Origin: Cymodocea nodosa | Lineage: Eukaryota; Streptophyta; Magnoliopsida; Alismatales; Cymodoceaceae | Direction: 5' to 3' | DNA: 64,000 bases | NCBI GenBank assembly: GCA_036874045.1 | Contig: JAZBRI010000010.1 | Coordinates: forward strand, 2,872,001 to 2,936,000 | In this document: positions 46,984-60,000 of the stretch, piece after piece | Numbering within the stretch: position 1 is the first letter of the stretch | Layout of the letters: every line of letters begins with the position of its first letter | Notes under the pieces: generated by a model | Databases searched by the model: none | Seen by the model: the letters and a program-made list of their open reading frames with translations, nothing else | Told to the model about the DNA's origin: nothing | Position numbers and translations under genes: made by a program

Positions 46984-48760
46984 CTTCTTCCTATTAATAC
47001 CCTTGTGCAACTAATCTAACTTTGTTCGTTATAATTTGACTAGTTTCATTAGTTTTGTTTCTAAAGATCCATTTTGTACCTATTATGGATTGATGTTTTG
47101 GTGGAGAGACTAATTCCCAAACATCATTTCTGATGAATTGATTTAGTTCTTCTTGCATTGCCACTATCCAATTTTCATCAGATAATGCTTCTTCTATATT
47201 CTTTGGTTCCACCATAGAAACAAACATACACATACTATTTAAATTTACTAAAGCTCTAGTTTTTAACTCCCTCATTAATATTACCAATGACTTGAGTGAT
47301 GGGATGTGATGAAGAATAACGCCAATTTCTCCGATTTTCCTCAATATTCTCATCAACATCTGAAGGTACACCACTTTCATCACTAGTTAGATCATTTAAG
47401 TTCATATTTTTTATTTTCTTAGATAAATCTTCAATCTCTCTATTGATCTCTAGTTCTTTTGGAAAATTGATTATATCAGCTTTAGATTGAGATTCTCTAA
47501 AAGAATTTTCATTGAAGCTTACATGGAGGGTTTCTTCAATAGTTCAAGAAGTCTTATTATATACTCTATAGGCTTTACTTCTAGTAAAGTAACCTACAAA
47601 AATTCCTTCATCCGCTTTGGCTTGAAATTTATCTCTTTTATCCTTAGTATTAAGAATAAACACTTGCAGCCAAATGGTTTCATATAGGAAATTTTTGGAA
47701 CCCTATCAAACAAAATTTCAAAAGGAGTTTTATTAACAAAAGGTCTTAAATGACTTCTGTTAATAACATAACAAGCTGTATTCACTACTTCAGCCTAAAG
47801 ATTTTGAGGTAAATTATGTTCATTCCACATAGTTCTGGCCATTTCCTGAAGTGATCTATTCTTTCTCTCAACAACACCATTTTGAGACGGTGCTCTTGGA
47901 AAAGAAAATTTATGATTAATGTCATGATCTATACAGTAATTATTCATTTGATCATTATCAAATTCAGTACCATGATCACTCCTAAGGTTTTGAACAAAGA
48001 CACTTTGTTCATTTTGAACAAGATTACAAAACATTTTAAATTTTTCAAAAACTTCTATCTTAGATGCTAAAAAATATACCCAAATGTATCTAGAGAAGTC
48101 ATCTACTCAAATAAATACATACCATTTACCACCAAGACTCATGATTCTTGTTGGTCCAAATAGATCTATATGTATAAGTTCTAAGACTCTCTTGCTTGAT
48201 ATATCAGTTTTGGATTTAAAAGAGTTTTTATGAAGTTTACCTAACTCACATGCATCACACATAAAATCCTTTGAGTATTTAACTTTTGGTAAACCTCTCA
48301 CTAAATGTTTTCTAGACAGTTTATGTAATAGTTTCATATTTATATGTCTGATCCTTCTATGCCACAGATATGCATCACTAGTTTCAGCTAGCAAACATGA
48401 ATTTAAATCAACTACACTAGAAGGTAAAGATAAAATACATATAGAACCTTTTCTTTTAGCAATAAACTTAAGTTCATTTGTACTTTTATCAATAATTTTG
48501 CATACATTTTCTTCAAATAATACATAATATCCATTATCAGTTAGTTTTATAACACTCAGCAGATTAAATCCTAGGTTTTCTACATATAGTACATTCAAAA
48601 TAACACAAGTCAGAGTTATTTGAACATTTCCCATACCTATGATTTTATCCTTGCTTTTGTTTCCAAATGTAACATTTTCTTTCTTGGTATTTGTAAAATT
48701 TTTCAATAGACTTTTTTGTCCGGTCATGTGACTTGATGCTCCACTATCCAAGATCCATTT
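46984..48760 (-). pseudogene. pol block of S9 (protease, integrase, start of RT)
   Basis: On the minus strand the protease shows MDSGASSHMTGQKSLLKNFT with the catalytic DSGA. Then come LWHRRIRHINMKLLHKLS, CDACELGKLHKNSF, IDLFGPTRIMSLGGKWYVF, DHGTEFDN and NGVVERKNRSLQEM of the integrase. The RT part has AMQEELNQFIRNDVWELVSP and GTKWIFRNKTNETS. Nearly identical in order to S3. Broken. Confidence 0.9.
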
Positions 48761-48787
48761 TGTTGTTGTTTCCTCCTACAAAATAAA

Positions 48788-51046
48788 TTAAGAATAACTG
48801 TTTCTTGGTACCCAATGCTGTTGAGGACCAAGTTCATTAAACGCATATTTCTTCTTTTTATTTAAAAATAGTTTAACATTATCATTTACATTCTTATTAG
48901 TTGGAAGTACTACTGATTTATCATTTGCATCATACTTACTTAAAGCATTATTACTCTTATAATCATTCTTTTTGTTTTCAGATGTATTATAACCAAGACC
49001 AAGCTGATTTTTATTAGTTGTTAATTTATTTTGGTCATGCTCATACATTTCAGTAAGTTCAAACCATGATTTTGTACTTGTATTTGAATTTTCAATACAT
49101 ACAAAATCTTATTCTACACAAAAATTTTCAGATAAAGATCATGTAGAATGATTAATTGGTCTAACACCAGAGTTTTGAATTTCATGCTTAGATTTCTGAA
49201 TTTTCAATTTACTACAATTGTTTGACATTTTTGAAACATTAGTGACTGAATTTCCAAAACAAGAAACAAGATTTTTAGAAACATTTATAGTCATATTAGA
49301 AGTACATTTAGATAAATCACATTGGTTTATATTATTACTGCATGATTCATCCCTTGAAGTACCTACTTCTACATATTTATTTCCTTGTTTCATAATAAAA
49401 GGAATTTTAGTCTTAGATTTACTTGAACTACAACTAATAAATCCTTTATTGGCTTGAGATTTAAGATATTTAGGATAATCAAATCCTAAGCCAAATTTAT
49501 ATGACACTACAAGGGTACTAGTTAGTTTATCTAACTTTGTTTGACTTAAATTTTATTTCTCAATGGTAGAATTTAAATCTAGCTCTATCATTTTTAATCT
49601 ATCAATCTCTAATTCAAGATCATTTATGTTGTTTCTCAACATTTCATTTTCAAACTCTATCTTTAATTTTTCAGCATTTGAATTCTATATTTGTTCATGC
49701 AAGACACATTCATTAAATCTAAATTTATGAAAATCTCTAGCATGGTTTTCATTATCACATTTAAACTTTTCTAAAGTAGTAGATAGGAAACAATTTTCTT
49801 CTTCCAAAATAGACAAAGAATTTCTAATATTCTTATTTTCTAGTTTACAAACTTTAAGATTTTGCAATAATGCATGATAAGCACATAATAATTTATCAAA
49901 GTTAAAATCTGAGTGACTTTCAGGATCAGATATTACCTCAGACTCATCTGCCATGAAGTACACATGAGCAACGTCTTCTAACTCTTGTTCTTCTTATGAA
50001 TGTGAAGATTTTGATGATAATTCCTTAGATTTAGACTCTTCTAACGTGTCATCCCAAGTGACTTTCAAAGTCTTTTTCTTGTAAAACTTTTTCTGAGTTT
50101 CCTGAGACATCTTCTTCTGATTTGTCCTACTATGCTTTTCATTTTTCCTTATAGGACAATTTGGAGAAAAATGTGTAGGTTTCTTGCAGTTGTAACATAC
50201 ATACTTTCTAGATGAAGAATTCTTGTCATTTAGTGATTTTTACGTTGAGGGTTTTTCATTTCTATTCCTTTGCTGTTTCCTAGCTTTCCATCCTTTCCTG
50301 AATTTCCTAGTTAGCAAAATCAAATCCTCGTCAGAATCAGTAGATATATAAGAATCTGAATTGATTTCAAAGGCTATTTCTTTCTTCATTTTTAATTTGT
50401 TGTGAATCAGTGATTCATTTAATTGAACTTCATAAGTAGTTAAGTTTCCTATAAGTTCATTCATGGTATAAACATTTAAATCTTGTGATTCCTCAATTGA
50501 TGTTACTTTTTGAGACCATTTAGAACTTAGGGATCTGAGAATTTTCCTTACCAAATCCTTCTGTTCAAAATTCTTTCCTAAGCATTTTAACGAGTTTATG
50601 ATATCAAGGAATCTAGAAAACATCTCAGAAATACTTTCATCTTCATGCATCTTAAAGAGTTCATACTTATGAATTAACATATTTATCTTAGTCTCTTTAA
50701 CTTGAGAAGTACCTTCATGTGAAACTTCTAATGTATGCCACACCACATAAGCAAATTTATATGCTGACACATTACTGAACTGTTCATAACTCAATGCACA
50801 AAATAAAATATTTAAGCCTTTAGCATTCAAAGTTTCATTTTCTTTTTTAGTAATTGTCCAAGTATTATAAGGGGTAGTTAACAGAGTATATAGTTTAGAA
50901 ATCATGAACCACAACTTATGATCTATACTTTGAGGAAAGACTGTCATCCTATATTTCCAATATTCAAAATGTATTCCATCAAATAAAGGAGGACGATTAA
51001 GATTTTGACCTTCATACAAAGAAAAATTACCATTTCCAGTAGCCAT
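48788..51046 (-). pseudogene. gag block of S9
   Basis: Starts MATGNGNFSLYEGQNLNRPP at 51046 and continues with FDGIHFEYWKYRM (DUF4219-like) and the UBN2-type core. A CCHC knuckle lies near 50160-50210 and a coiled-coil region near 49560-49960. The end is GPQQHWVPRNS. The first 800 bases are open, so this N-terminus can serve as the type 1 family reference. Broken later by several changes. Confidence 0.9.
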
Positions 51047-51231
51047 CTTACCTTAGATTTTTTAACTTATTTAATTTTAAACAGTTTAAAACATTAAAAC
51101 AACTTGAGCCTTAAATCAAGAAGGTTAAACATATGCTCAAATATTAATTTCTGTTCAAAAACAAGGAAGGCAGAATAAGAAATGATATTAAATAAGTTGG
51201 TATCGATTTTATATCAAAGATTATTAACAAT

Positions 51232-51243
51232 GCTCTAATACCA
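51232..51243 (-). promoter_or_regulatory. Primer binding site of S9 (tRNA-iMet)
   Basis: Reads TGGTATTAGAGC on the minus strand, two bases from the LTR end, one transition from the usual plant copia site. Confidence 0.85.
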
Positions 51244-51245
51244 CT

Positions 51246-52786
51246 TGTAGGATCGTATAGCTACACAAGAGGGGGGTGAATTGTGTTTTTCAACATTTTT
51301 GATTATAATTGAAACTTCAAAATTAAAAAACAAGTCGAGACACTATTTTCATAAAATCATTTTATTCAAGGTTTCAATTACAATATACAATTCAATTCTC
51401 CTCTGAAATTGTAGATGTAGTTATATATCGATACCATGTTTCATCTATACAATTTCATAACTACAAATAGAGAAAACTAATTTGCAGAATTTAAAACATT
51501 TCTCCCTGTTTGAGATCTTTCTTCTTCTTCTTTTTCTTCTTCAACAATTCTTCAGTGATGAATATCTTGTCGTTCTCTACTTCACCGAATTTGCTTTCTA
51601 TTGATACTTCAAATCTTCAGCGACATAAATCTAACCTTTTTTGCTTCACTGAATTTTCTTCCATCTGAGAGCTTTTCCCCGAAGAGTGTTTTTGATCCTT
51701 GAAAAGATTTTTTGTTTGATGTGCAGGGATGGTTTGATCCACGAGAACTCTATGCCTTTTATACTATATGTTCATTTCATGCATATCCTCCACATTTAAT
51801 CACTATCAATTTTCCACTTCTTAATGTCTTTTCTTTTTCCTTTACCGAAATACACACGTTCTAACCCACATTTACATTTTGAATTTTCTTTAACCATCAA
51901 TCCTGGATCTTTGAAAAATTTCCTGCAAAATAAACTTTCTCGTCCAAAAAACTTTTCATCAAGTGTAATAAGAAGTCGTTACATTAATGTTAACTAAATG
52001 AGTAACACAAGTAGATATTAACATAATGTTTCTAACTTAATGAGTTCCTCATGTGCCAATTCACATGACAAGTACTGTAGCTAACTCATTGAACAAGGTT
52101 CGTGGTGTTACGCTAACTCAATGAACCAACTTCGTGGTGTTACGATAATTCAACGAACAAGTAATAAACAAATATTTTTATAATAAGAATTTTACTATGT
52201 GCAAAAATAACAACTTAAGTTTTATAACGCTAACTTAACACGCTGCCTTAGTGTTCAATATAGCAACTCAACGTGTTTAGTTATGTTAACTTAACGAGTT
52301 AAACATGTGCATCTCACGTGATATAATATAACATTTATAACTTATAATTTCACCACGTGTACAACACTAACTTAATGAGTTTATCTCTTCTTTTACTCAC
52401 TAACTTAACGAGTTCTCACATGGCCTATTTTAACCTTTAAGCCTCTAACTCAATGAGTTCTCATGTGACCTCTATACAAATAACACTCTAACTTAACGAG
52501 TTGTTTAAACGTGCACTATTCATGATACAGAAGATATAACTTTAAAACATAACATGCTTTTCAATAAAAACACACGTTAACTTAACATTTAGTTAAATGA
52601 GAAATTAATGCATTGAAATGACTAGTTATTTAACAGTATAATTTCAAATCTAATATAGACAAATATTTATATCAGTAAGCTTTTTCTGTATTAATTGATG
52701 TTTTAATTTCTTTTCACAAGCAATAGTAATTGAGCAAATATGATTACTTTCACTTAGCACACATTATCAAAACAAAATACTCAACA
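51246..52786 (-). repeat. 5' LTR of S9 (type 1, about 1.54 kb)
   Basis: Starts TGTAGGATCG and ends ATACTCAACA in plus reading. It carries the hairpin/CACGTG region (52020-52510) and one copy of the 42-base unit downstream of the TATA site, where S5 and S10 have two. Confidence 0.9.
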
Positions 52787-53234
52787 GATGAGGTTGATGT
52801 TTTATTGATAAAATACATTGTGTTTTTATGTTGATCATAGTCGCATGAATGTAAGATCTTGTGATTTAATGAGTTAAGGAAAATTAGGTCTTAATTGGAA
52901 TTAAAAATGATTGCTTCTGAATTCTTTTATTATATTGCAAATTACTAGTACTACTAAAGACATAAGTGCTTGAATTAATTATCTTTGCTTGTTTAATCAG
53001 TTTTGCATGTCATTATGGATAATTAGTAGTAATAATAATAAAATAAAAATATAATTATTAAAAAAATAAAAAAATTATTATAAATTTTTTTAAAATTTTG
53101 TTGTTTGTGTACTTTATATATATTTTCTTTTTAGTTTTGATATGTTTATTAGTTTTGTAGTTGAGTCTTTTCTTTGTCAAGCAAGGTACACACTCTTAAT
53201 CCTATTACTTTTGATGCATTTAAATGATACCTAT
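52787..53234. other. Unassigned AT-rich gap between S9 and S10
   Basis: 448 bases between the outer ends of two 5' LTRs that point away from each other. It includes an A/T-rich stretch with TAA-type repeats (53028-53100) and a T-rich tail. No gene, LTR terminus or RNA is recognised. It may be the last piece of the pre-insertion locus, or the 3' tail of an older gypsy element. Confidence 0.6.
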
Positions 53235-54897
53235 TGTTGAGTATTTTTGTTTTGATGATGTGTGTTAAATGAAAATAATCATATTTGCTCAATTACTATT
53301 GCTTGTGAAAAGAAATTAAAATCATCAATTAATACAGAAAAAGCTTACTAATATAAATACTTGTCTGTATTGGACCTGAAGTTAATAACTAGTCGTTTCG
53401 TTGCATTAATTTCTCATTTAGCTAAACGTTAAGTTAACATATGTTTTTATTGAAAAACATGATATGTTTTAAATTTATATGTTCTATATCATGAACAGTG
53501 CACGTTTAGATAACTCGTTAAGTTAGTGAGTAAAAGAAGAGACAAACTCGTTAAGTTAGTGTTATACACGTGGTGAAATTATAAGTTATGAATGTTGTAT
53601 TGTATCACGTGAGGTGCACATGTTTAACTCGTTAAGTTAACAAAACTAAACGCGTTGAGTTGCTATATTGAACACTAAAGCAACGCGTTAGGTTAGCGTT
53701 ATAAACTTAAGTTGTTATTTTTGCACGTGGTAAAATTCTTATTATAAAAACATTTGTTTATTACTGAACTGGTGAGTTAAAGTTTTTTTAGAGACTTACA
53801 GTCGTAACTATCCGAAAGGTAACTTAAGTTATGTTTTCAAGTCTTGACACGTGTCTCACTAGTTTTATAATATAAAGAGTTTTTGGGTGACTTACATCCG
53901 TAACTATCCGAAACTTAAACTGTTTTCGGTGAGTTATCATTTAACCTTTCGAAAGAAAGGTTAAACTGGTTCGTTGAGTTAGCATAACACCACAGACTTA
54001 GTTCGTTGAGTTAGCTATAGTACTTGTCACGTGAAATGGCACATGAGGAACTCGTTAAGTTAGAAACATTAAGTTATATATATATACTTGTGTTACTCGT
54101 TTAGTTAACATTAAATTAACAACTTCTTATTACATTGATGAAAAAATTTTGGACGGGAAAGTTTAGTTTGCAAGAAATTTTTCAGAGATCCAGGACTGAT
54201 GATTAAAGAAAATTCGAAATATAAACATGGGTTAGAACGTGTGTGTTTCGATGAAGGAAAAAGAAAAAACGTGGAGAAGTGGAAAACTAGTAGTGGTTAA
54301 ACGTGAAAGATATGCATGAAATGAAGATACAGTATAAAAGGCAAAGAATTTTCATTGATCAAACCATCCTTGCACAAAAAATGAAAAATCTTTTCAAGGA
54401 TCAAACCATCCTTACACACCAAAAGAAAAATCTTTTTCAGGGATCAAAAACACCTCTTCGGGCAAAATCTCTCAAGTGGAAGAAAATTCAATGAAGCAGA
54501 AAAGGTTAAATTTATGTCGCTGAAGATTTGAAGTATCAAGTGAAAGCAAATTCGGTGAAGCAGAGAAAGGCAAGATATTCGTCACTAAAGAATTGCTAAA
54601 GAAGAAAAAGAAAAAAAGAAAGATCTCAACCAGGGAGAAAAGTTTTAAATTCCGCAAATTAGTTTTCTCTGTTTGTAGTTATGAAATTGTTTAGATGATA
54701 CATGGTATCGAGTTATAATTGCATTTACAATTTCTGAGGAGAATTGAATTGTATATTGTAATTGAAACCTTGAATAAAAATGATTTTATGAAAACAATGT
54801 CTCGACTTGTTTTTGAGTTTTAAAGTTTCAATTATATTTCAGAAAATATTAAAAATACACAATCCACCCCCCTCTTGTGTAGCCATACGATCCTACA
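53235..54897 (+). repeat. 5' LTR of S10 (type 1, about 1.66 kb)
   Basis: Starts TGTTGAGTATTTTTG and ends CATACGATCCTACA. It has the shared gypsy/copia module (53603-53725), CGG.GAGTTA/ACTATCCG hairpins at 53775-53960 where S3 has other hairpins, and a TATA box TATAAAAG at 54333-54340. Repeated units start at 54357, 54399 and 54442. Confidence 0.95.
54303..54494 (+). other. Small open frame inside the type 1 LTR
   Basis: A 63-codon frame spanning the TATA box and the 42-base units. The unit length is divisible by three, so each adds 14 residues of the form DQTILxxKxKNLFK. A matching frame is open on the minus strand of S5 (26106-26288). Whether it is ever translated is unknown; it may be open only because the repeats are in frame. 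Confidence 0.35.
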
Positions 54898-54899
54898 AG

Positions 54900-54911
54900 T
54901 GGTATCAAAGC
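54900..54911 (+). promoter_or_regulatory. Primer binding site of S10 (tRNA-iMet)
   Basis: TGGTATCAAAGC two bases after the LTR, identical to that of S1. Confidence 0.9.
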
Positions 54912-55097
54912 TTTGTTAATAATCTTTGATATAAAATCTATACCAACTTATTTAATATCATTGCTTATTCTACCTTCCTTGTTTTTAAACAGAAATTAAT
55001 ATCTGAGCATACGCTTAACTTTCTTGATTTAAGGTTCAAGTTATTTTAAAGCTTTTAGACTGTTTAAAATCAAATAGGTTGAAAAATCTAACGTAAG

Positions 55098-57352
55098 ATG
55101 GCTACTAGAAATGGTCATTTTTCTTTATATGAAGGCCAAAATCTTAATCGTCCTCTTTTATTTGATTGAATACATTTTGAATATTGGAAATATAGGATGA
55201 TTGTTTTTCTTCAAAGTATAGATCAAAACTTGTGGTTCATGATTTCTAAACCATATACTCCGTTAACTACTCTTTATAATTCTTGGACAATTACTGAAAA
55301 AGAAAATGAAACTCTGAATGCTAAGGGCTTAAATATTTTATTTTGTGCATTGAGTTATGAACAGTTCAGTAAAGTGTCGGCATATAAATCTGCTTATGAG
55401 GTGTGGCATGCATTAGAAGTTTCACATGAAGGTACTTCTCAAGTTAAAGAGACTAAAATAAACATGTTGATTCATAAGTATGAACTCTTTAAGATGCATG
55501 AAGACGAAAATGTTTCTAAGATGTTTTCCAGATTTCTTGATATCATAAACTCTTTAAAATGTTTAGGAAAGAATTTTGAATAGAAGGATTTGGTGAGGAA
55601 AATTCTCAGATCCCTAAGTTCTAAATGGTCTCAGAAAGTAACATCAATTGAGGAATCACGAGATTTAAATGTTTATACTATGAATGAACTTATAGGAAAT
55701 TTAACAGCTTATGAAGTTCAATTAAATGAATCATTGAGTCACAACAAACTAAAAATGAAGAAAGAAATAGCCTTCGAAATTAATTCAGATTCTGATATAT
55801 CTACTGATTCTGACGAGGATTTGATTTTGCTGACTAGGAAATTCAAGAAAGCATGGAAAGCTAGGAAACAGCAAAGGAACAAAAATGATAAACCCTCAAC
55901 GTCAAAATCACTGAATGACAAGAATTCTTCATCTAGAAAGTATGTATGTTACAACTGTAAGAAACCTAGACATCTTTCTCTAGATTGTCCTATAAGGAAA
56001 AATGAAAAGCAAAGTAGGACAAATCAGAAGAAGATGGCTTAGAAAACTCAGAAAAAGTTTTACAAGAAAAAGGCTTTGAAGGTCACTTAGGATGACACAT
56101 TTGAAGAGTCTAAATTTGAGGAATTAGCATCAAAATTTCACATTCAGAAGGAGAACAAGAGTTAGAAGACGTTGCTCATGTGCTTCATGACAGATGAGTC
56201 TGAGGTAATATCTGATCCTGAAAGTCATTCAGATTTCAACTTTGATGAATTATTATGTGCTTATCATGCAATATTACAAAAACTTAAAGTATGTAAACTG
56301 GAAAATAAGAATATTAGAAAATCTTCATCCATTATGGAAGAAGAAAATTGTTTCCTATCTACTACTTTAGAAAAGTTTAAATGTGATAATGAAAATCATG
56401 CTAGAGATTTGCAAAAATTTAGATTTAATGAATGTATCTTGCATGAACAAATACAGAATATAAATGCTGAAAAATTAAAGATAGAATCTGAAAATGAAAT
56501 GTTGAGAAATAATATAAATGAACTTGAATTAGAGATAGATAAATTAAAACCGAGAGAGCAAGATTTAAATTCTACCATTGAGAAATGAAATTTAAGTCAA
56601 ACTAAGTTAGACAAACTAACTAGTACCCCTACGGTGTCTTATAAATTTGGCTTAGGATTCGATTATCCTAAATATCCTGAATCTCAAGCCAATAAACGAT
56701 TTATTAGTTGCAGTTCAAGTAAATCTAAGACTAAAATTCCTTTTATTATGAAACAAGGTAATAAATATGTAGAAGTAGGTACTTCAAGGGATGAATCATG
56801 TAGTAATAATATAAATCAATGTGATTTGTCAAATTGTACTTCTAACATGACTATAAATGTTTCTAAAAATCTTGTTTCTTGTTTTGGAAATTCAATTTCT
56901 AATGTTTCTAAAATTTCAAACAATTGTAGTAAACTGAAAATTCAGAAACCTGAGCATGTAATTCAATACATTGGTATTAGACCAATTACTCATTCTACAT
57001 TTGATAAAACTAAAAATTCTTGTGTAGAAAAAGATTTTGTATGTACGAAAAATGTTAATACAAGTACAAAATCTTGGTATAAACTTACTGAAATGTATGA
57101 GCATGACCAAAATAAATTAACATCTAATAAAAATCTATTTGGTCTTGATTATACTACATCTGAAAACAAAAAGAATGATTGTAAAAGCAATAATGCTATA
57201 TGTGAGTATGAAGCTAATGATAAATCAATAGTACTTACAACTAATAAGAATATAAATGATAATGTTAAACTATTTTTAAACAAAAAGAAGAAATATCCGT
57301 TTAATGAACTTGGTCCTCAACAACATTGGGTTCCAAGAAAAAGTTTTTCTTA
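55098..57352 (+). pseudogene. gag block of S10
   Basis: Starts at an ATG at 55098 (MATRNGHFSLYEGQNLNRP). The UBN2-type core includes WHALEVSHEGTSQVKETKIN. The CCHC knuckle CYNCKKPRHLSLDC lies near 55947-55990. The acidic segment is followed by a long coiled coil (about 56230-56590) with an Asn-rich heptad pattern, then a Ser/Asn/Lys-rich tail ending GPQQHWVPRKSF. The reading frame is conserved in S1, S3 and S9. Broken by several changes. Confidence 0.9.
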
Positions 57353-57359
57353 ATTTGTG

Positions 57360-58400
57360 TTGCAGGAGGAAACAACATCAAAATGGATATTGGACAGTGG
57401 AGCGTCAAGTCACATGACTGGACAGAAAAGTTTATTACAAAATTTTACAAATACCATAAAAGGAAGTGTAACATTTGGAAACAAAAGCAAAGATAAAATC
57501 ATAGGTATGGGCAATGTTCAAATAACTCCTACTTGTGTTATTTCAAATGTACTATATGTAGAAAACCTAGGATTTAATTTGCTGAGTGTCATAAAAGATA
57601 AAGGTATATTTTTAAATCAAGAAAAATATGTAAATGAAATGCTTAAGAAATTTAATTTTAATGATACAAGGATTCGAGGAACTCCTATGAGTACTACTTT
57701 AAAGTTCGATATTGATGACATAGGAAAATCTATAGATCAAAGAAAATACAGAAGTATGATTGGTTCTTTACTTTATTTGACTGCTAGTAGACCTGATATT
57801 ATGTTTGCTGTGTGTGTTTGTGTTAGATTTCAATCTAATCCTAAAGAATCACACTTAATTGCAGTTAAAAGAATATTTAGATATATACAAGGAACTAAAA
57901 ATTTCAGACTGTATTATTCTAAGGATAGTTCAATAGATCTTATAGGATATACCGATGTTGATTATGTAGGATCTAAATCTGATAGAAAGAGTACCAGTGG
58001 CACATGTCAATTATTGGGAAATAATTTGGTGTCATGGTTTAGTAAAAAGCAAAACTGTGTAGCACTTTCTACTACAGAAGCTAAATATATTGCTGCTGCA
58101 CTGTGTTGCACTCAGATTCTGTGGATAAGGCAAACTTTAGAAGATTTTGGATTATCTTATGATACAACTGAGATTTATTGTGATAGTAGTTCTGCAATAA
58201 ATCTTTCCAAAAATCTTGTATTACATTCAAGAGCAAAGCATATAGAGGTTAGACATCATTTTCTAAGAGATAACGTAATTAAATGAAAAATTCAATTAGA
58301 ATTTGTGTCTAGTAAAAATCAATTAGCTGATATATTTACAAAACCTCTAAACAAAAATACATTCTGCAACATTAGATTAAATTTAGGTATTTGTAGGCTA
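57360..58400 (+). pseudogene. pol block of S10 (protease and RNase H parts)
   Basis: The protease shows KWILDSGASSHMTGQKSLLQ with the catalytic DSGA. The end of reverse transcriptase and RNase H follow: YRSMIGSLLYLTASRPDIMF, SDRKSTSGTCQLLGNNLVSW, SKKQNCVALSTTEAKYIAAA, IYCDSSSAINLSKN and RAKHIEVRHHFLRD. The terminal NIRLNLGICRLCNV matches S3. Integrase and the YVDD part are not recognised. Broken. Confidence 0.9.
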
Positions 58401-58410
58401 TGTAATGTGT

Positions 58411-59976
58411 AAAATGCTTAAACTCCACATAAAAAGATAAATATTATTGATGAAGTTGTTCACCTCATAGATATTATATACTTATTATAAATATCTAAAG
58501 TAATATCTAAACTGCTGCTTAAGATACTATGTATTTATTGTAAAATCATAGTAGTATCTTATTGATTTTAAGTAGTCTATCAATTTTAATGGTTTTTATG
58601 ATTTTAAGTGGAAGTGTAAATGAAAAATATTAAATACTTCTGACATTCTGAAATTTGGATTAAATGTTTTCTTGGAATCAAGGAAAATGCATATGATCAT
58701 GCATAAATTTGACTTAATTGATTAAACTTGTAGAATAAGTTATATGTAACTCATCTTAAACTGTTAATCAAAAGTATAAGCTTATTGAAACTGATTTATA
58801 TTCTCAGTACAATCATAGAAGTAAAAATTGTATAAGATTTGTGTTTTATTGCATCTGTATTAATGGAATACATTTATACTATGCTTAAAATAAAAAGTGC
58901 TTACAAAGTGAAAATCTTTGAGAGTTTATTGATCAGTTTGATCACGAGCCTTTTGTACTTGAGTAGATAGGTATGTAAGGATTGTTGTCCTGAAAAAGGA
59001 TTCTTTAAATCTAGCAACCTAAGGTCCTGATCAGATCTGGGATTGTTGATTAAAAGCTCATTACACGGGTACATTAGAAAGCTCTTGTATGATTCAAGCT
59101 TTTCAAACTAACTTTTAAAGAAAATTATCAATATTTACCGTTTTGAAAAGAAAAAGTTATTTCATTAATTACAGATATCTTTGAATCGCATATAGTTTCT
59201 ACCAATATGACTACTAATTTATTGAATCAACATTAGTACTTTTGAAAACGTTTCTTTGAGATACATTCTTTTATTCTCCTTGAATTAATCACATTGAGTT
59301 CAAAGTTGTGTTTTGATTCATATATAGTAGGAATTGATTCTAGAAATCATTTTTGATGATGTCAGGATAACAGAAGTCTTTGAAAAGAAAATTTAAAAGT
59401 ATAGTTATACTTAACATCTATTGTCACTACAAGTATATTTTGTATTTTGATTGAATATATTTGAAGTATATTTGTAGGGGGAGGATTAACAATGTCGAAA
59501 ACAGATTAATATAATTTAGAATACAAATCTTAGTTAATCTGAATTAATGTCCTCTTAAAATCTTGATGAAATAATTTAAAAAGACAAATAAACTATTTTA
59601 GATTCAAAGGACAAAATGTTCAAATAGTTTACAATGTTCTCAAGATAATGTTAAGTTTAGCATGTGTGTTGTTTTCGGAACGTTTCAGTTGGAAGCATCT
59701 AAAAATTGTTTTAAGTGTACTAACTAGACGCTATGTTAGATAAGGTAACGTGTAAAACTACCTCTAGACAACGTTTTACTCGTTAGGTTAGTTAACTCAA
59801 CGAGTTATACTTGAATATTTCGGCTACCTTGATTGAATAAACTTTATTCAATATTTATTTAATTTCTAAACCCGACTTCTCTTCATGTTGAGTTATACGC
59901 CTAAAAACCCTATTTAAACACTTATTACACGGGCACTTAGGTTATTTGTAAACTTTTTCAAGAAAATCTTTCCCGC
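58411..59976 (+). other. Long non-coding spacer of S10
   Basis: About 1.55 kb between pol and the 3' ORF, with no supported gene. It aligns along its length with the spacer of S3, and the part 58919-59117 also with S4. The end carries a hairpin (ACTCGTTAGG and AACTCAACGAGT, about 59779-59806) and a TATA-like TATTTAAA at 59911-59918, about 90 bases before the ORF start, so the 3' ORF may have had its own promoter. Confidence 0.7.
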
Positions 59977-60000
59977 TTGTTGCTGTTACAACTTGCGACA

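Larger units (their letters stand above)
46984..52786 (-). mobile_element. S9, Sirevirus-like Ty1/copia fossil, type 1, 5' half
   Basis: Minus-strand element with 5' LTR (51246-52786), primer site (51232-51243), gag (48788-51046), protease/integrase (47420-48760) and the start of reverse transcriptase (46984-47400), where S8 is inserted. The remainder is not seen left of S8 unless S6 belongs to it. The GATGA string at 52787-52791 is the visible side of its target duplication. Broken, about ten breaks. Confidence 0.9.

Noticed and set aside
52787-53234. A host gene or RNA gene in the S9-S10 gap
   Set aside because: No reading frame, tRNA box or splice pattern could be supported; the sequence is mostly A/T-rich.
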